A stretch of DNA of 64,000 nt from Synechococcus sp. MIT S9220 (GCF_014304815.1 NZ_CP047958.1:620001-684000), one strand, 5' to 3'. Positions 47,040-57,435 are shown, counted from the stretch's first letter. Notes: generated by a model from the letters alone, not told the origin. Made by a program: numbers and translations.

Positions 47040-48551
47040 TCAGGCTTGATTGTCAAGTTTTAAGACCAGCTTTTTTAGGAAAATGGTAATTCCTGCTGTT
47101 ACTACTGATATTGCAATGAGTTTGATGATTAATTTTGGAAAGCCAAAAATAAAAAATTCAGTATTGTAGCTGGCTGAACCATTCAATATAAATAAGGGAG
47201 TTGAAGCAAGCATATACCCATAAATAGGAGGTACTCTGCAGGTTGCATTTGTTATGAGGCTTTCTAGTGCCTTAGCACTTATTCCCATCAACAAAAACCA
47301 TAGCCCAACTGCTTGTAAGCTACCACGTTGAAATAAATCAGCATATAAATTAAGCGTCTCCCCTTTGGATATTTCTGTTTGCGAAAATCCAAGAAGTAAA
47401 ATGTTTTTGTTCCATCTATTTTTATCGCTTATTTGTGAAACTCCGCCATCATTGGAGTTAGTCTTTGTTTCCCATATATCATGAAATCCTATATTGGACT
47501 CGGCATGATCTATACACCTTTCAATTTCTTTGCTTTCTCGACTTTCTCTATTGGCTTGACTATACTTTTCACTTCTAAGCAGTTCTTTGCAAGTTGATTG
47601 ATCTAAAAATGCTGCGTCGGAAAACTCGTTTCTTCTGTTATGAGTGACTAATGATTCTACATTTACTCTGAAATCGGTTGATGCTGCTATTGTTTTTATA
47701 CCATAGATTGGATCGTCTCTGAAAAATGTTGCTTTTGATCTAGCGATTCTTAGTGTTTCGCCGGCTGGTATCAGGATAAGAAGCGTACAAAGCGCTATTG
47801 CTGATATCTTAAGTATTTGATTTTTTTTAAATTTTTTAAATATTACTGCTCCGCAGAACAGGCAGCTGAGATGAGCTAGCAGAATGCTGCGACTGCCAGT
47901 TTTGACGTCGATACATAAAATCAGAAAGAGAAACAATGTGGTTGTAATTTTTTCTTTTTTGCCAGAATTTTCGTGGCTGTGGGTGAGTGCTGCAATGGAA
48001 GCAAAAACGAACGCATTTGAACTCACTTCTCTGATCATGCTTGCAGTAATTGCTTTTGAGATTATTCCTTCCTGTAAATATGAACTGAATCTTGTATGAG
48101 CCTCAAAAAAAATACCTGCTATTGATGTGCTGATAGCTATGAAGCCAAGTTCGTTGGCGTGAGTGCGAGCAGCATTCTTGATTTGTATCCTGGTTCGCTT
48201 GATTCTTTTTGAAATATGTTTCTGGTTGTCTTTTCTTACTGTCTTGACTATTGCCTTGCTGTAGGTGAATATCCCAATACTAAATAGTATTATTCCTATT
48301 GAGATTGCTTCTGTTTGCCTTCCCAAGGATAGGTTTGCCAGTGATCTTGAATGGAATGGACTGACTCCATATATTGATTTTGCAATGGCTGGTATGGCTA
48401 TGAATGCGCAGTTTGATGCAATCCAAAGAGCTCCAAAGGGGACTAGTGTGTAGTTAAAATTCTTTTCTCTATTCTTTTCCGCCATCCAAATTATTATTGA
48501 TCCCGCTAGGCATGCGGCGGTGATCGTTATTGCGTTTCCCATGTCTGTCAT
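47040..48551 (-). CDS. polytopic membrane protein, polymerase/O-antigen-ligase-like
   Basis: The protein has 503 residues with about ten hydrophobic helices. A Ser/Arg-rich element (DVKTGSRSILLAHLSCLFCG) is of the kind seen in Wzy/WaaL proteins, and a large hydrophilic loop (about 290-390) is full of charged residues (SQANRESRESKEIERCIDHA). It is the first gene of the island run. Two such proteins in one cassette may be a polymerase plus a ligase, or two polymerases. Confidence 0.62.
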   Translation of the reverse strand: MTDMGNAITITAACLAGSIIIWMAEKNREKNFNYTLVPFGALWIASNCAFIAIPAIAKSIYGVSPFHSRSLANLSLGRQTEAISIGIILFSIGIFTYSKAIVKTVRKDNQKHISKRIKRTRIQIKNAARTHANELGFIAISTSIAGIFFEAHTRFSSYLQEGIISKAITASMIREVSSNAFVFASIAALTHSHENSGKKEKITTTLFLFLILCIDVKTGSRSILLAHLSCLFCGAVIFKKFKKNQILKISAIALCTLLILIPAGETLRIARSKATFFRDDPIYGIKTIAASTDFRVNVESLVTHNRRNEFSDAAFLDQSTCKELLRSEKYSQANRESRESKEIERCIDHAESNIGFHDIWETKTNSNDGGVSQISDKNRWNKNILLLGFSQTEISKGETLNLYADLFQRGSLQAVGLWFLLMGISAKALESLITNATCRVPPIYGYMLASTPLFILNGSASYNTEFFIFGFPKLIIKLIAISVVTAGITIFLKKLVLKLDNQA

Positions 48552-49366
48552 TTGTTTAATGATTGATTGCTGTCTTTAGAGGTTTTGAATAAAAGATCCG
48601 CCGCAATTTGCTGGGATCATTTTCAGTCCTGCATTGGTTCAGTTGCCTAGTTGTTTTGCATGCATGAGTCACGCTCCCCACCAGTGGTTGCGGTACTCAG
48701 CTTTCATTAGTTCGTTAATCTCAAGAGTGACCCGCTCGTGTTCGCTAAATATTTTATTTTAGTGCTCAAGCATCATTTTGCCAAGTCGCACTTGTGGCCT
48801 CAGGGTTTAAGCGAATAAGCAGTGCCATTCTCAATCGCTCATGGACTTGTAATAGCTCTAATATCCTGGTCTGCCATTTTCTCAATAGTCTATATAACTT
48901 GTTGTGGTATTAATAAGTAGTTCAGCTATTCCAATCCATATTGGTTTTAACGAATTCTCGATGTGTCTACAGTCGTGTCAAGGCCGAGCCCAAGCTTAAT
49001 CATTTGCTTGCGTAGGGCAACATTCACGAAGGATGCCCTCGATAGATATCGGTGCCTTTGCTTGGCACCATTTTTAGCAGCTTGATGTAACGGGCTGAAT
49101 AACTTTTGCAACTTCTTCAGTTTGGGATGAGCGCTCTTGAGGCTTTTTTGCATCAATTTCTAAGGCGCCTCCTGAAAGTTGAATTTTGCATCTGCGGGAT
49201 CAACTGCAAATGCATCTGCTTCGTAGACTCGGCTTAGATTCTGCTTTGAAACGGTTTTCCCCTACGTTGATGTCTACATGACACGGAGGTTACAGCTGCA
49301 ATTTGCCAAGCGTTAAAATCTTCCTGTTCAAACTATCTTGTTGCCAACAGGCTTACACCCCTATCC
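48552..49366. other. gene-poor stretch at the right edge of the island
   Basis: About 0.8 kb with no well-supported gene. The only candidate is a 69-codon basic frame on the minus strand (48947-49156). The composition moves from AT-rich back to core-like toward 49.3 kb, so the island boundary lies here. Confidence 0.45.
48947..49153 (-). CDS. doubtful small basic protein
   Basis: Sixty-eight residues from ATG 49153, very rich in Lys and Arg (HPKLKKLQKLFSPLHQAAKN, then GAKQRHRYLSRASF). No motif is seen and there is no operon partner. It could be a remnant or a chance frame. Confidence 0.25.
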   Translation of the reverse strand: MQKSLKSAHPKLKKLQKLFSPLHQAAKNGAKQRHRYLSRASFVNVALRKQMIKLGLGLDTTVDTSRIR

Positions 49367-49615
49367 ATGATTGTTCTGAAGATCTCCAACTCATCAGAGG
49401 TTGTGGCGTCCAAAGTTGGCAAGTTTCTGGAAGCGCTGACTCCTGACAACGTCGATCAGGCCGCTGTTGAAGACCAGGTCATCAAGAAGCTGGTGGAGAA
49501 CCTTTCAGCTGAGGGGATCAAGGGTGAGATTGCCTCCGTTAACGGTGTTGATATAGAAGGAGCCGAACTCATTCTCCACAATGGGTTGAAAGTCCGGAAG
49601 CATGCCAGTTTCTGA
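49367..49615 (+). CDS. small conserved-looking hypothetical protein
   Basis: Eighty-two residues from ATG 49367. An alpha/beta pattern is visible: MIVLKISNSSEVVASKVGKF, then an acidic helix (NVDQAAVEDQVIKKLVENL) and strands (KGEIASVNGVDIEGAELILH). No known family is assigned. Its stop overlaps the start of the rRNA methylase by 14 bases, so it is translated in the same unit. GC and codon use are core-like. Confidence 0.65.
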   Translation: MIVLKISNSSEVVASKVGKFLEALTPDNVDQAAVEDQVIKKLVENLSAEGIKGEIASVNGVDIEGAELILHNGLKVRKHASF

Positions 49616-50492
49616 GGTGAATCAGCTTCAGGATTCCGGCGTCGATCTGATCACCAGTCGTCGCAATCCTCTTGTTCGGCGTCTTCGCTCTCTGGCGGCG
49701 TCCTCAGGGCGTCAGCAGGACGGACATCTTCTGCTCGAAGGCACGCATCAACTGCAAGAGCTGCTGTCTTTGCCGCGTCGGCCGACCATGCCAATCAAGG
49801 TGATTGCGACGCCAGCCTGGCTGGACTCTCATGCGGATCTGATCGATCTCTCGGCGGCTGACATCGATCTGCAGCCGATGGCTGATGAAGCCCTCAGAGC
49901 AGCTCTCTCCACGGTCAACCCCGATGGGGTGGCCTGTCTCTGGCCTGTCGACCAGCTACCGGAGTCTGCAGAAGCCCCATCGTTTGTGTTGGCCCTTGAT
50001 CGTGTGCAGGATCCCGGCAACGTCGGCACCTTGCTGCGCACCGCGCTGGCTGCCGATGTTGAGGAGGTCTGGCTTGCTGCAGGTGCTGACCCCTTGGCTC
50101 CGAAAGTGGTGCGCTCAGCCGTTGGAGCAGTGCTGCGACTACCGCTCAGACGGTTGGGGCCTACGGATGTGGTTGGTGTCGAGCAGTTGACCGACAAGCT
50201 CAGCGCAGCCCGTGATCGTGGTCTTCAGGTGGTGGCGGCGCTGGTGCCTGACTCAGGAACTGGGATGCCGGTGATTCCTTACTGGCAGCTGGACTGGTGC
50301 CGTCCCACCGTGTTGGTGCTCGGTAATGAGGCAGCAGGTCTTCATCCAGCCCTGCAGGCCTGCTGCAGCCATGGGGTCACGCTTCCCCACAGCAGTCAGG
50401 TTGAGTCTCTCAATGTCGCCTCAGCAGCCGTTCCTCTCCTTTTGGAACGTCGACGGGCGACAATGACGGCCTCCTTGCAGCTGTCCGGGTGA
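49602..50492 (+). CDS. TrmH/SpoU-family RNA 2'-O-methyltransferase
   Basis: A 296-residue protein. The N-terminal substrate-binding part (ITSRRNPLVRRLRSLAASSG, LLLEGTHQLQELL) is followed by the SPOUT knot domain: LALDRVQDPGNVGTLLRTAL, VLVLGNEAAGLHP and VESLNVASAAVPLLLERRR. It methylates a ribose, most likely in 23S rRNA or tRNA. It overlaps its neighbours on both sides (14 and 4 bases). Confidence 0.9.
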   Translation: MPVSEVNQLQDSGVDLITSRRNPLVRRLRSLAASSGRQQDGHLLLEGTHQLQELLSLPRRPTMPIKVIATPAWLDSHADLIDLSAADIDLQPMADEALRAALSTVNPDGVACLWPVDQLPESAEAPSFVLALDRVQDPGNVGTLLRTALAADVEEVWLAAGADPLAPKVVRSAVGAVLRLPLRRLGPTDVVGVEQLTDKLSAARDRGLQVVAALVPDSGTGMPVIPYWQLDWCRPTVLVLGNEAAGLHPALQACCSHGVTLPHSSQVESLNVASAAVPLLLERRRATMTASLQLSG

Positions 50493-51937
50493 GCGACGCC
50501 AGTTTCGACTTCGATGTGATCGTGATCGGTGCCGGTTATGGCGGTTTCGATGCGGCCAAACATGCCGCTGATCACGGACTGAAGGTGGCGATCATCGAGT
50601 CTCGCGATATGGGCGGGACCTGCGTGAATCGTGGCTGTGTTCCGTCTAAAGCCCTGTTGGCAGCCTCCGGCCGGGTGCGAGAGCTTGCCGATGCCAAGCA
50701 TCTCTCCAGCTTTGGTATCCACGCGGCACCTGTTCGCTTTGAGCGCCAAAAGATCGCTGATCACGCCAATGAACTGGTGGCCACGATCCGCAGCAACCTC
50801 ACCAAGACGCTTGAGAGGGCTGGTGTCACGATCATCCGTGGTCAGGGACGCCTGGATGCCCCACAGAGGGTGGGAGTCCGTGAAATCAGCGGTGTCGACA
50901 GGGTTCTCTCGGCTCGTGATGTGATCCTCGCCACCGGTTCTGATCCCTTTGTTCCGCCTGGTATCGAGACGGATGGACGCAGTGTGTTTACCAGTGATGA
51001 GGCCGTGAACCTGGAATGGCTTCCACGCTGGATCGCCATCATCGGTAGTGGATACATCGGCCTGGAATTCGCCGATGTTTACACCGCGCTCGGATGTGAG
51101 GTGACCATGATTGAGGCCCTAGATCGGGTGATGCCCACCTTCGATCCAGATATCGCCAAGCTTGCTGCGCGCAAGCTGATCGACGGTCGTGACATCGATG
51201 CCCGTTCAGGCGTTCTGGCCAAGTCGATCAAGCCTGGTTCCCCCGCAGTGATCGAACTGGTTGATATGCAGACCCGTGAACCCGTTGAGACTCTGGAGGT
51301 TGATGCGGTGCTGGTTGCTACGGGCAGGGTGCCGAGCAGCAAAGGTCTCAACCTTGAGGCCTTGGGTGTTGAAACCAACCGCGGATTTGTGCCCATCGAC
51401 GACGGCATGCGAGTGCTCTCTGGCGGTCAGCCCGTACCCCACCTCTGGGCTGTCGGCGATGTGACCGGCAAGCTGATGCTGGCCCATACCGCCGCTGCTC
51501 AGGGCACGGTGGCTGTCGACAATATCCTCGGCCACACCCGTGAGATCGACTACCGCAGTATTCCTGCAGCCACGTTTACGCACCCTGAAATCAGCTCAGT
51601 GGGGCTGAGCGAAGCCGATGCCAAGCAGCAGTCTGCTGATCAGGGGTTCGAGCTCGGCGTGGTTCGCAGCTATTTCAAGGCCAATTCCAAGGCTCTGGCT
51701 GAACTGGAAAGTGATGGCCTGATGAAATTGCTTTTTAACAAGGTCACTGGTGAGGTGCTTGGTGCCCATATCTATGGACTGCATGCCGCTGACCTGATTC
51801 AGGAGGTCTCCAATGCGGTGGCCCGTCGTCAGAGTGTGCGTCAGCTGGCCACCGAAGTGCACACTCATCCGACCCTCAGCGAAGTGGTTGAAGTGGCCTA
51901 CAAGCAGGCTGCCGCTTCTCTCACCGCCGCTGCCTGA
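50489..51937 (+). CDS. lpdA: dihydrolipoyl dehydrogenase (E3)
   Basis: The protein has 482 residues from GTG 50489 (GTGA overlap with the upstream stop). The FAD motif is VIVIGAGYGGFDAA, the redox disulfide is GGTCVNRGCVPSK (Cys45, Cys50), the NAD motif is IAIIGSGYIGLEFA, and the C-terminal catalytic His-Glu is in VHTHPTLSEVVE. It re-oxidises lipoamide for the pyruvate dehydrogenase complex, whose E1-alpha gene is also in this window (61059-62162), and possibly the glycine cleavage system. Confidence 0.95.
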   Translation: MSDASFDFDVIVIGAGYGGFDAAKHAADHGLKVAIIESRDMGGTCVNRGCVPSKALLAASGRVRELADAKHLSSFGIHAAPVRFERQKIADHANELVATIRSNLTKTLERAGVTIIRGQGRLDAPQRVGVREISGVDRVLSARDVILATGSDPFVPPGIETDGRSVFTSDEAVNLEWLPRWIAIIGSGYIGLEFADVYTALGCEVTMIEALDRVMPTFDPDIAKLAARKLIDGRDIDARSGVLAKSIKPGSPAVIELVDMQTREPVETLEVDAVLVATGRVPSSKGLNLEALGVETNRGFVPIDDGMRVLSGGQPVPHLWAVGDVTGKLMLAHTAAAQGTVAVDNILGHTREIDYRSIPAATFTHPEISSVGLSEADAKQQSADQGFELGVVRSYFKANSKALAELESDGLMKLLFNKVTGEVLGAHIYGLHAADLIQEVSNAVARRQSVRQLATEVHTHPTLSEVVEVAYKQAAASLTAAA

Positions 51938-51958
51938 TCACCTCCCACGTTTGCCGCT

Positions 51959-52843
51959 ATGGAGTTTCGTCGCCGTCCACCCAATCCCAAGGTTCAGGTA
52001 GCTCATCTCGAATATGCCATCCCTCATGAGGAGAGTGAGCCCCGCAACATCCTCGAAAAGATCGTCTGGGAGAAAGACAAGGAAATTGAAGTCGCGCGTC
52101 AGCGCATGCCCTTGGCGCAGCTGAAAGCACGTGTTGCTGAACTCCCCAAGGCAAGAGATTTTCTGGCCACGTTGCGATCGGCACCTGTTCTGCCGGCTGT
52201 GATCGCTGAGGTTAAAAAGGCCAGTCCCAGTAAGGGTGTGATCCGTGAGGATTTCGATCCCGTTGCGATCGCACGTTCTTATGTGTCCGGTGGTGCCAGC
52301 TGCCTGTCCGTGTTGACGGACAAGACCTTTTTCCAGGGTGGTTTCGATGTGCTGGTCGCCGTCCGCGAGGCCGTGGATGTGCCTTTGCTCTGCAAAGACT
52401 TCATCCTCAGTCCACATCAGCTCTATCAGGCGCGTGCGGCCGGTGCTGATGCAGCACTGTTAATCGCTGGAATTCTTTCGGATCAGGATCTGTCGTATCT
52501 GCGCAAAGTAGCCGCGGCGATCGGACTCACGGTTCTGGTGGAAGTGCACGACGCGCAAGAACTGCAGCGGGTTCTGGCTCTTGGCGGTTTCCCATTGATT
52601 GGAGTCAACAACAGGGATCTCACCAGTTTTGAGACCGACCTCTCCACCACAGAGCAACTGGCCGAACAGTTTGCAGACGAACTCAAAGCCCAGGGCGCGC
52701 TGCTGGTGAGTGAGTCGGGTCTGTTCGCTCGAGCTGATCTCGATCGCGTTCAGGCCGCAGGTGCTGCTGCGGTGTTGGTAGGTGAAGCCTTGATGCGTCA
52801 GCAGGATGTGGAGCAGGGTCTGCGCACGTTGATGTCCGGCTGA
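51959..52843 (+). CDS. trpC: indole-3-glycerol phosphate synthase
   Basis: A 294-residue TIM barrel with a 50-residue N-terminal extension. Active-site segments: [61 protein letters not shown] and [12 protein letters not shown]. It makes indole glycerol phosphate in tryptophan synthesis. It lies 21 bases after lpdA on the same strand. Confidence 0.96.
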   Translation: MEFRRRPPNPKVQVAHLEYAIPHEESEPRNILEKIVWEKDKEIEVARQRMPLAQLKARVAELPKARDFLATLRSAPVLPAVIAEVKKASPSKGVIREDFDPVAIARSYVSGGASCLSVLTDKTFFQGGFDVLVAVREAVDVPLLCKDFILSPHQLYQARAAGADAALLIAGILSDQDLSYLRKVAAAIGLTVLVEVHDAQELQRVLALGGFPLIGVNNRDLTSFETDLSTTEQLAEQFADELKAQGALLVSESGLFARADLDRVQAAGAAAVLVGEALMRQQDVEQGLRTLMSG

Positions 52844-52844
52844 G

Positions 52845-53222
52845 TCAGGTCCCTTCGCTGGACCGACCTGTCGGTGGGATCACAGCAGTCACTTCACCGA
52901 TCACTTGCTCCAAGGCCACCTGCCCAAACTGGCGGCTGTCTGTGTTGGCTGTTGGATTATCGCCTCTGAGCTCTAGCCAGCCATCGTTCGACTGCCAGAC
53001 GCGCTTTGTGATCACCAGATTGAGGTCGCTTGGGTGATGGCAGACCACAACGGTCCCCGGTGATGGCGATCTGCCGTCATGGGGCCGCAGCTTCACCAGC
53101 ATCCGTTGCTTGGGTTGAAGAGCGGGGAGCATCGAGTCTCCCTCCACCTGGAACAGCCTGCGTCGCCCCAAAAAAAACAGCAGCAGATCCTTTAGACCCG
53201 CTGCTGGAAGTGGAGTGTTCAC
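52845..53222 (-). CDS. sodX: nickel-type superoxide dismutase maturation protease
   Basis: A 125-residue S24/S26-type peptidase from GTG 53222. The nucleophile Ser is in VEGDSMLPALQP, and the Lys is expected near NLVITKRVWQ. GDNPTANTDSRQFGQV is the signal-peptidase-like C-terminal box. It removes the N-terminal leader of SodN to expose the Ni-binding His. The start overlaps the sodN stop by four bases. Confidence 0.92.
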   Translation of the reverse strand: MNTPLPAAGLKDLLLFFLGRRRLFQVEGDSMLPALQPKQRMLVKLRPHDGRSPSPGTVVVCHHPSDLNLVITKRVWQSNDGWLELRGDNPTANTDSRQFGQVALEQVIGEVTAVIPPTGRSSEGT

Positions 53223-53722
53223 AGTGGTTCACCCAGTAGGTGATGCACTCTGGAGGCGGTGACCCAGGCGTCGTTGCGGCCTTTGGACTGCCAGAACATG
53301 CCATGGATTTTTTCAACGGCTGCCATCAGCTCCTCTGCCTTGCCCTGATCGATGTTGACCTTGCAGGCGCTGCAGAGTTTTGCTGCTTTCCAGAAGGTGT
53401 CGTGCAGGTCGGGGAACGTGGCGAGGTGATCGGGCTTGAAGTAGTCCGTCCAGAGGATCATCAGCTCTTTCTTGGCCTTGGTTGCTTCCTCTTCCTTGAT
53501 CGCCACGTAGCGCGAAAACGTGTTGTTGTAATGCGCGAGAGCTGACGCGTCGCCTGCTGCAGGCGCTTCGATGGCCTTGAGCTTTTTGGTCATTGAGAGA
53601 ACAGCTTCCGCTGCAACACGCGCTGAAGCAGGGTCGTAGACCCCACAAGGACCATCGCAGTGGGCTTGTGCTGCTTCAGCAGGTAGTGCGCGAAAGATGG
53701 CTGAGAGTGCCGAGCGGAACAT
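53219..53722 (-). CDS. sodN: nickel superoxide dismutase
   Basis: A 167-residue precursor. A 20-residue leader (MFRSALSAIFRALPAEAAQA) precedes the mature N-terminus HCDGPCGVYDP, the Ni hook (His21, Cys22, Cys26 of the precursor). The rest is a four-helix bundle (ASALAHYNNTFSRYVAIKEE, ILWTDYFKPDHL). It destroys superoxide without iron, useful in the Fe-poor open ocean. It is followed by its maturation protease gene. Confidence 0.97.
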   Translation of the reverse strand: MFRSALSAIFRALPAEAAQAHCDGPCGVYDPASARVAAEAVLSMTKKLKAIEAPAAGDASALAHYNNTFSRYVAIKEEEATKAKKELMILWTDYFKPDHLATFPDLHDTFWKAAKLCSACKVNIDQGKAEELMAAVEKIHGMFWQSKGRNDAWVTASRVHHLLGEPL

Positions 53723-53765
53723 GTGGGTTGATGGTCAACTGCCGTCCGCTCAGCCTAACTGGCGC

Positions 53766-54368
53766 TCAAGACTTGATGTCGAGCAGCTCGACATCAAAAA
53801 TCAGCGTTGCGTTCGGCGGAATGACGCCGCCGGCCCCTCGGGTGCCGTAACCGAGCTCAGGTGGGATCACCAGCTTGCGCTTGCCTCCCACTTTCATGCC
53901 CTGGACACCTTCATCCCAACCTTTAATCACTTGGCCGCGTCCCAGGGGGAACGTGAAGGGCTTACCGCGGTCATAGCTGGCATCGAATTGTTTGCCGTTC
54001 TCGAGCGTTCCTCGGTAGTGCACCACAACGGTCTGACCGGCGACGGCTTCAGGGCCGCTGCCGACCTCGATGTCGGTGATGCGCAGGCCGCTGGCCAGGA
54101 TCTGGGTTTTATCGGCGCTCATGGGGCCTCCGAGTGCCGAGGCGTCGGCTTGGTTGGAATCGGGGGCCATGGCGAAAAGAGTGGGATTGGTCTCATCGGG
54201 ATCCAGTTCCATCGGACTGGATGCGCTGTTCAGACCAGCGGTCTGAACGATGGCAGCTTGCGCTGCCGGAGCTGCTGCGATCACGGTGGAAGGAGCCACG
54301 ATCTGACTGACGAGAGCCACGATCAGGCAGGCCACGCAGACAGCAGAACTGATCAGAATGTCGCGCAC
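53766..54368 (-). CDS. FKBP-type peptidyl-prolyl isomerase, exported
   Basis: The protein has 200 residues from GTG 54368. An N-terminal helix ([20 protein letters not shown]) and an Ala-rich linker precede an FKBP domain (about 90-200): [60 protein letters not shown]. It speeds proline isomerisation during folding in the lumen or periplasm. It lies just downstream in transcription from the phasin-like gene (36 bases). Confidence 0.93.
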   Translation of the reverse strand: MRDILISSAVCVACLIVALVSQIVAPSTVIAAAPAAQAAIVQTAGLNSASSPMELDPDETNPTLFAMAPDSNQADASALGGPMSADKTQILASGLRITDIEVGSGPEAVAGQTVVVHYRGTLENGKQFDASYDRGKPFTFPLGRGQVIKGWDEGVQGMKVGGKRKLVIPPELGYGTRGAGGVIPPNATLIFDVELLDIKS

Positions 54369-54404
54369 TGGAGGTCCGTTCGTTCCTGCTGATTCTGGCA
54401 GGGC

Positions 54405-54734
54405 TCACTCCTGTCGATCGCGTTGGCGCAGCTGTTGCTCGAGTCGGTCGATACGACCGCGCAATTCATCGAGCTCCTTCTGGCTGGCGAGACCGAGATC
54501 TTGGAGCAAGTTGTCGCGGTTGCGTTCGAGGTTGCGCCCCATCTGCTGCTCCAGTTCCGGTGTTTCACCTCGCAAAGCCTTCAGCACGTCATCCACAAGT
54601 GCGGAGGCATGAGTTGCATCGAGGCGTCCACTGCTCACCCATTCCTGGGTCACGTAACGGAGACGGTCAGCCACCAGGGTGGTGGTTCCGAGACCTCGGA
54701 GCAACAGCTGCTGAAGAGGGTTGGCGGTCTCCAT
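54405..54734 (-). CDS. phasin-like coiled-coil protein
   Basis: A 109-residue helical protein: METANPLQQLLLRGLGTTTL, then a helix VADRLRYVTQEWVSSGRLDA, and a C-terminal coiled coil (LASQKELDELRGRIDRLEQQ, ending LRQRDRQE). The pattern fits the small PHA-granule/phasin-like family that is widespread even in cells without polyhydroxyalkanoate. The role here is unknown. It is divergent from lnt. Confidence 0.65.
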   Translation of the reverse strand: METANPLQQLLLRGLGTTTLVADRLRYVTQEWVSSGRLDATHASALVDDVLKALRGETPELEQQMGRNLERNRDNLLQDLGLASQKELDELRGRIDRLEQQLRQRDRQE

Positions 54735-54775
54735 CGAGAATCGCAGTCAGTCTGAATTCAGGATGACGGCATCCA

Positions 54776-56302
54776 ATGGTGCTGACCATGGGCAATGACC
54801 GATCCCTGTCCTTGCTCAGGGGACTGAGCGGAGGAGCTCTGGCAGGACTCGGCCTGTGTTTTTCAGGCCCGTGGTGGATGGTCCCTGCCCTGGCGTTGCT
54901 GTGGTCGGTCGTTCGATCACCTCTGGCTGCGGCGCTCTGGGCTGCAGTGGCGATTGCCATCAGCCATCGCTGGTTGATTGCCTTGCATCCGTTGACCTGG
55001 CTGGGAGTGCCGGCACCCCTGAGTCTTCCCCTTGCCCTGCTGGTCTGGTTGGCCTGTGTTCTGTCTGCAGCACTGCTTGTGGCGGGATGGAGTCTGTTGG
55101 CGCGCTGGCTGCCTGGTCGCGGCGGCTTTCTGCAGGCCTTGATTTTGTCCCTGGTCTGGGGCCTGAGCGAGACGCTTCTCGCCAGGGGGCCGCTCTTTTG
55201 GATTGGTGTTGGTGGCAGCGTTCTTCCAGCTGATCGCTGGCTTGCAGGTCTGGCCGGTTGGTTCGGTGCCGGAGGACTGGCCGTTGTTCAGCTGCTGCTG
55301 GGCTGGTGGCTCTGGCAGTTGTGGTGCGGGGTTCGCGTTGAAGCAGAGCAGCGCTGGCGGCTTCTGCGCTGGGGTGTTCTTGGCCTGGTGGTTGCCCATG
55401 GTCTTGGTGCCGTGGCCATCACGGGAGTTGCTCAGGGCACGAAGGACGACGAGGTGTTGCCAATGGCCCTGTGGCAAACGGCGATTCCCACCCGTGAGAA
55501 GTTCAGCGTTCGTCGACAGACAGAGCTGCCCTGGCGATTGCGTGAGGCCATGGAGAGCGCCGACCGAGACGGGGCCCAACTGCTGCTCGCTCCTGAGGGC
55601 ACGCTCCCCGTGAAGTTTGGGCTGGAACATGGTGGCGGAATTCCCCTGATCAGTGGTGGCTTCCGTTTCGTGGCGGGCCAGCAGCGCAGCTCGCTCCTGC
55701 TGATGACATCAGAGACAACAGGGCCGTCCAGCAGCATCGATAAGCATCGCCTGGTGCCGCTGGGGGAATGGGCTCCCTCCTTGCCCGGTCTTGCCGGCTT
55801 GTCGGCAGTTGGAGGCCTGCAGTCCGGTGAGCCCTCCAGGCTCTGGAGCTGGGGCGGCCCACCCGCGGCGGTGGCCATCTGTTACGAGATCAGCAATGGA
55901 ACCGCTCTGGCCGAGGCGGTGGCGAATGGCGCGCAATGGATCCTGGCAGCAGCCAATCTCGACCCTTATCCACTGCTCTTGCAGCGGCAGTTCCTGGCAC
56001 TGGCACAACTGCGCAGCCTGGAGACCGCCCGGCCCCTCGTTTCGGTTGCCAATACAGGCCCCACGGCTCTGATTGCCGATCGCGGACTCGTTGAGGCAAA
56101 ACTGCCTGCCATGCTCCCGGGGCTGCTGCCGGTTCGGGTGGAATCAGTGCAAGGCATGACCCTGTATGCGGTCTGGCGTGAGTGGCCGCTCTGGGTGATG
56201 GTCCTGGTCGCGTTCGGTGCTCTGCTTAAGACGAGGTCTGGATCAGGCCCCCTCCCAGCACGGACTCGCCTTCGTAGAACACCGCCGCCTGGCCAGGAGT
56301 GA
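54776..56302 (+). CDS. lnt: apolipoprotein N-acyltransferase
   Basis: The protein has 508 residues from ATG 54776; an ATG at 54788 is possible. About seven N-terminal helices are followed by a nitrilase-like periplasmic domain with the triad Glu274 ([10 protein letters not shown]), Lys323 ([13 protein letters not shown]) and Cys369 (VAICYEIS). A last helix near 480 follows. It acylates the N-terminus of lipoproteins. The 3' end overlaps mnmA on the other strand by 77 bases. Confidence 0.92.
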   Translation: MVLTMGNDRSLSLLRGLSGGALAGLGLCFSGPWWMVPALALLWSVVRSPLAAALWAAVAIAISHRWLIALHPLTWLGVPAPLSLPLALLVWLACVLSAALLVAGWSLLARWLPGRGGFLQALILSLVWGLSETLLARGPLFWIGVGGSVLPADRWLAGLAGWFGAGGLAVVQLLLGWWLWQLWCGVRVEAEQRWRLLRWGVLGLVVAHGLGAVAITGVAQGTKDDEVLPMALWQTAIPTREKFSVRRQTELPWRLREAMESADRDGAQLLLAPEGTLPVKFGLEHGGGIPLISGGFRFVAGQQRSSLLLMTSETTGPSSSIDKHRLVPLGEWAPSLPGLAGLSAVGGLQSGEPSRLWSWGGPPAAVAICYEISNGTALAEAVANGAQWILAAANLDPYPLLLQRQFLALAQLRSLETARPLVSVANTGPTALIADRGLVEAKLPAMLPGLLPVRVESVQGMTLYAVWREWPLWVMVLVAFGALLKTRSGSGPLPARTRLRRTPPPGQE

Positions 56303-57395
56303 TCGAGAACTGAGGCTCGTCGAATCTCAGTCGGCAACGATGGGGACGTTGTCCAGCGATGTCGGCATCTGTGGCCTCGATGCAGGTGAGATCGGCCATC
56401 ACCGGGCCGCTGCGGTAACGAACCTGCACTTCCACTCTGCGGCTGAAGCCTGCAGCCGGCGGTGCGATCGAGACCCAATTAATGGCTCCCACCTCACAAC
56501 AGGCTCGACCTGCCTCAGCTCGGGGCGCCACCACCACACGATTCATCGCCGCATCCAGGCGCACGACATGCAGAGGTTCGCTCCATGCCACACCCAGTCC
56601 CTTGCGCTGGCCAATGGTGAAGTGCTCGATGCCATCGTGATGGCCCACAATCGTGCCGTCCTGAAGCACGATTTCTCCCTGTCGCGGTGGCAGATAGGCG
56701 TCGAGGAACGCACGCATGGAGCCGTGATGATCCGCAAGGCAGAGGTCCTGACTCTCCGGCTTCTCCGCAGTGCGCAGTCCATGGCGGCCCGCTTCCAGTC
56801 GGGTATCGGGTTTGGTGAGTTCGCCCAGTGGAAACACCACCCGGGAGAGCACATCCTGGTTGAGGTCGTAGAGGAAGTAGCTCTGATCCTTGCGGGTGTC
56901 CAGACCCCTTAAAAGTTTCCAGCGTCCTGTGGACTCATCCAGGCGTATGCGCGCGTAATGGCCGGTGGCAACCCGTTCAAGTCCCCGTTCCTGCCGTGCC
57001 CAGTCGAGCATCGGGCCGAATTTCACCGACCGGTTACAGCGCGAACAGGGCAGGGGTGTGATTCCAGCCTGATAGCCCTCGATCAAGCCTTCCACAATTT
57101 CGCGCGCGAAGTTGTCGCGCGAATCGACGATGTGATGGGGGACGCCCAGTTGCTCGCAGATTCCTGCCGCATCCACAAGGCCTTCGGCGCAACAGGCGCC
57201 TTTGCCGCTCATCAGCCAGAGCGTGAGCCCTTCAACCTCCCAGCCTGCCTCCACCATCAAGGCAGCGGTGAGAGAGCTGTCGACTCCACCAGATAGGCCC
57301 ACCGCTACTCGGTGCTCACCTGGCCAGGTCTGCAGACGCTCCAGGGCCTGGGCACCGGCTGACGTGGCGGCAATGCTGGGCGTCGTTGCCGACAT
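56226..57395 (-). CDS. mnmA: tRNA-specific 2-thiouridylase MnmA
   Basis: A 389-residue protein from ATG 57395. The PP-loop [15 protein letters not shown] (about 32-46) adenylates U34. One catalytic Cys is in the GACCAEG region or the DLC segment ([14 protein letters not shown]), the other in [29 protein letters not shown] is the tRNA-binding element. It makes 2-thiouridine at the wobble base of Lys, Glu and Gln tRNAs. Confidence 0.95.
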   Translation of the reverse strand: MSATTPSIAATSAGAQALERLQTWPGEHRVAVGLSGGVDSSLTAALMVEAGWEVEGLTLWLMSGKGACCAEGLVDAAGICEQLGVPHHIVDSRDNFAREIVEGLIEGYQAGITPLPCSRCNRSVKFGPMLDWARQERGLERVATGHYARIRLDESTGRWKLLRGLDTRKDQSYFLYDLNQDVLSRVVFPLGELTKPDTRLEAGRHGLRTAEKPESQDLCLADHHGSMRAFLDAYLPPRQGEIVLQDGTIVGHHDGIEHFTIGQRKGLGVAWSEPLHVVRLDAAMNRVVVAPRAEAGRACCEVGAINWVSIAPPAAGFSRRVEVQVRYRSGPVMADLTCIEATDADIAGQRPHRCRLRFDEPQFSITPGQAAVFYEGESVLGGGLIQTSS

Positions 57396-57435
57396 GGATG
57401 GGCGGGCATCAACGGGATTCTCTTTCCATAGTGAG

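Larger units (their letters stand above)
41842..48551. other. AT-rich surface-polysaccharide island
   Basis: Five minus-strand genes, all clearly richer in A+T than the flanking core: two polytopic polymerase/ligase-like proteins, a flippase and two related glycosyltransferases. Codon choice differs from the neighbours (AAA, AAT, TTA and ATA are frequent). Gene-poor gaps lie on both sides, and tRNA-Leu(CAG) lies 0.8 kb to the left. This is the profile of a transferred and replaceable EPS/O-antigen cassette. Confidence 0.8.
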
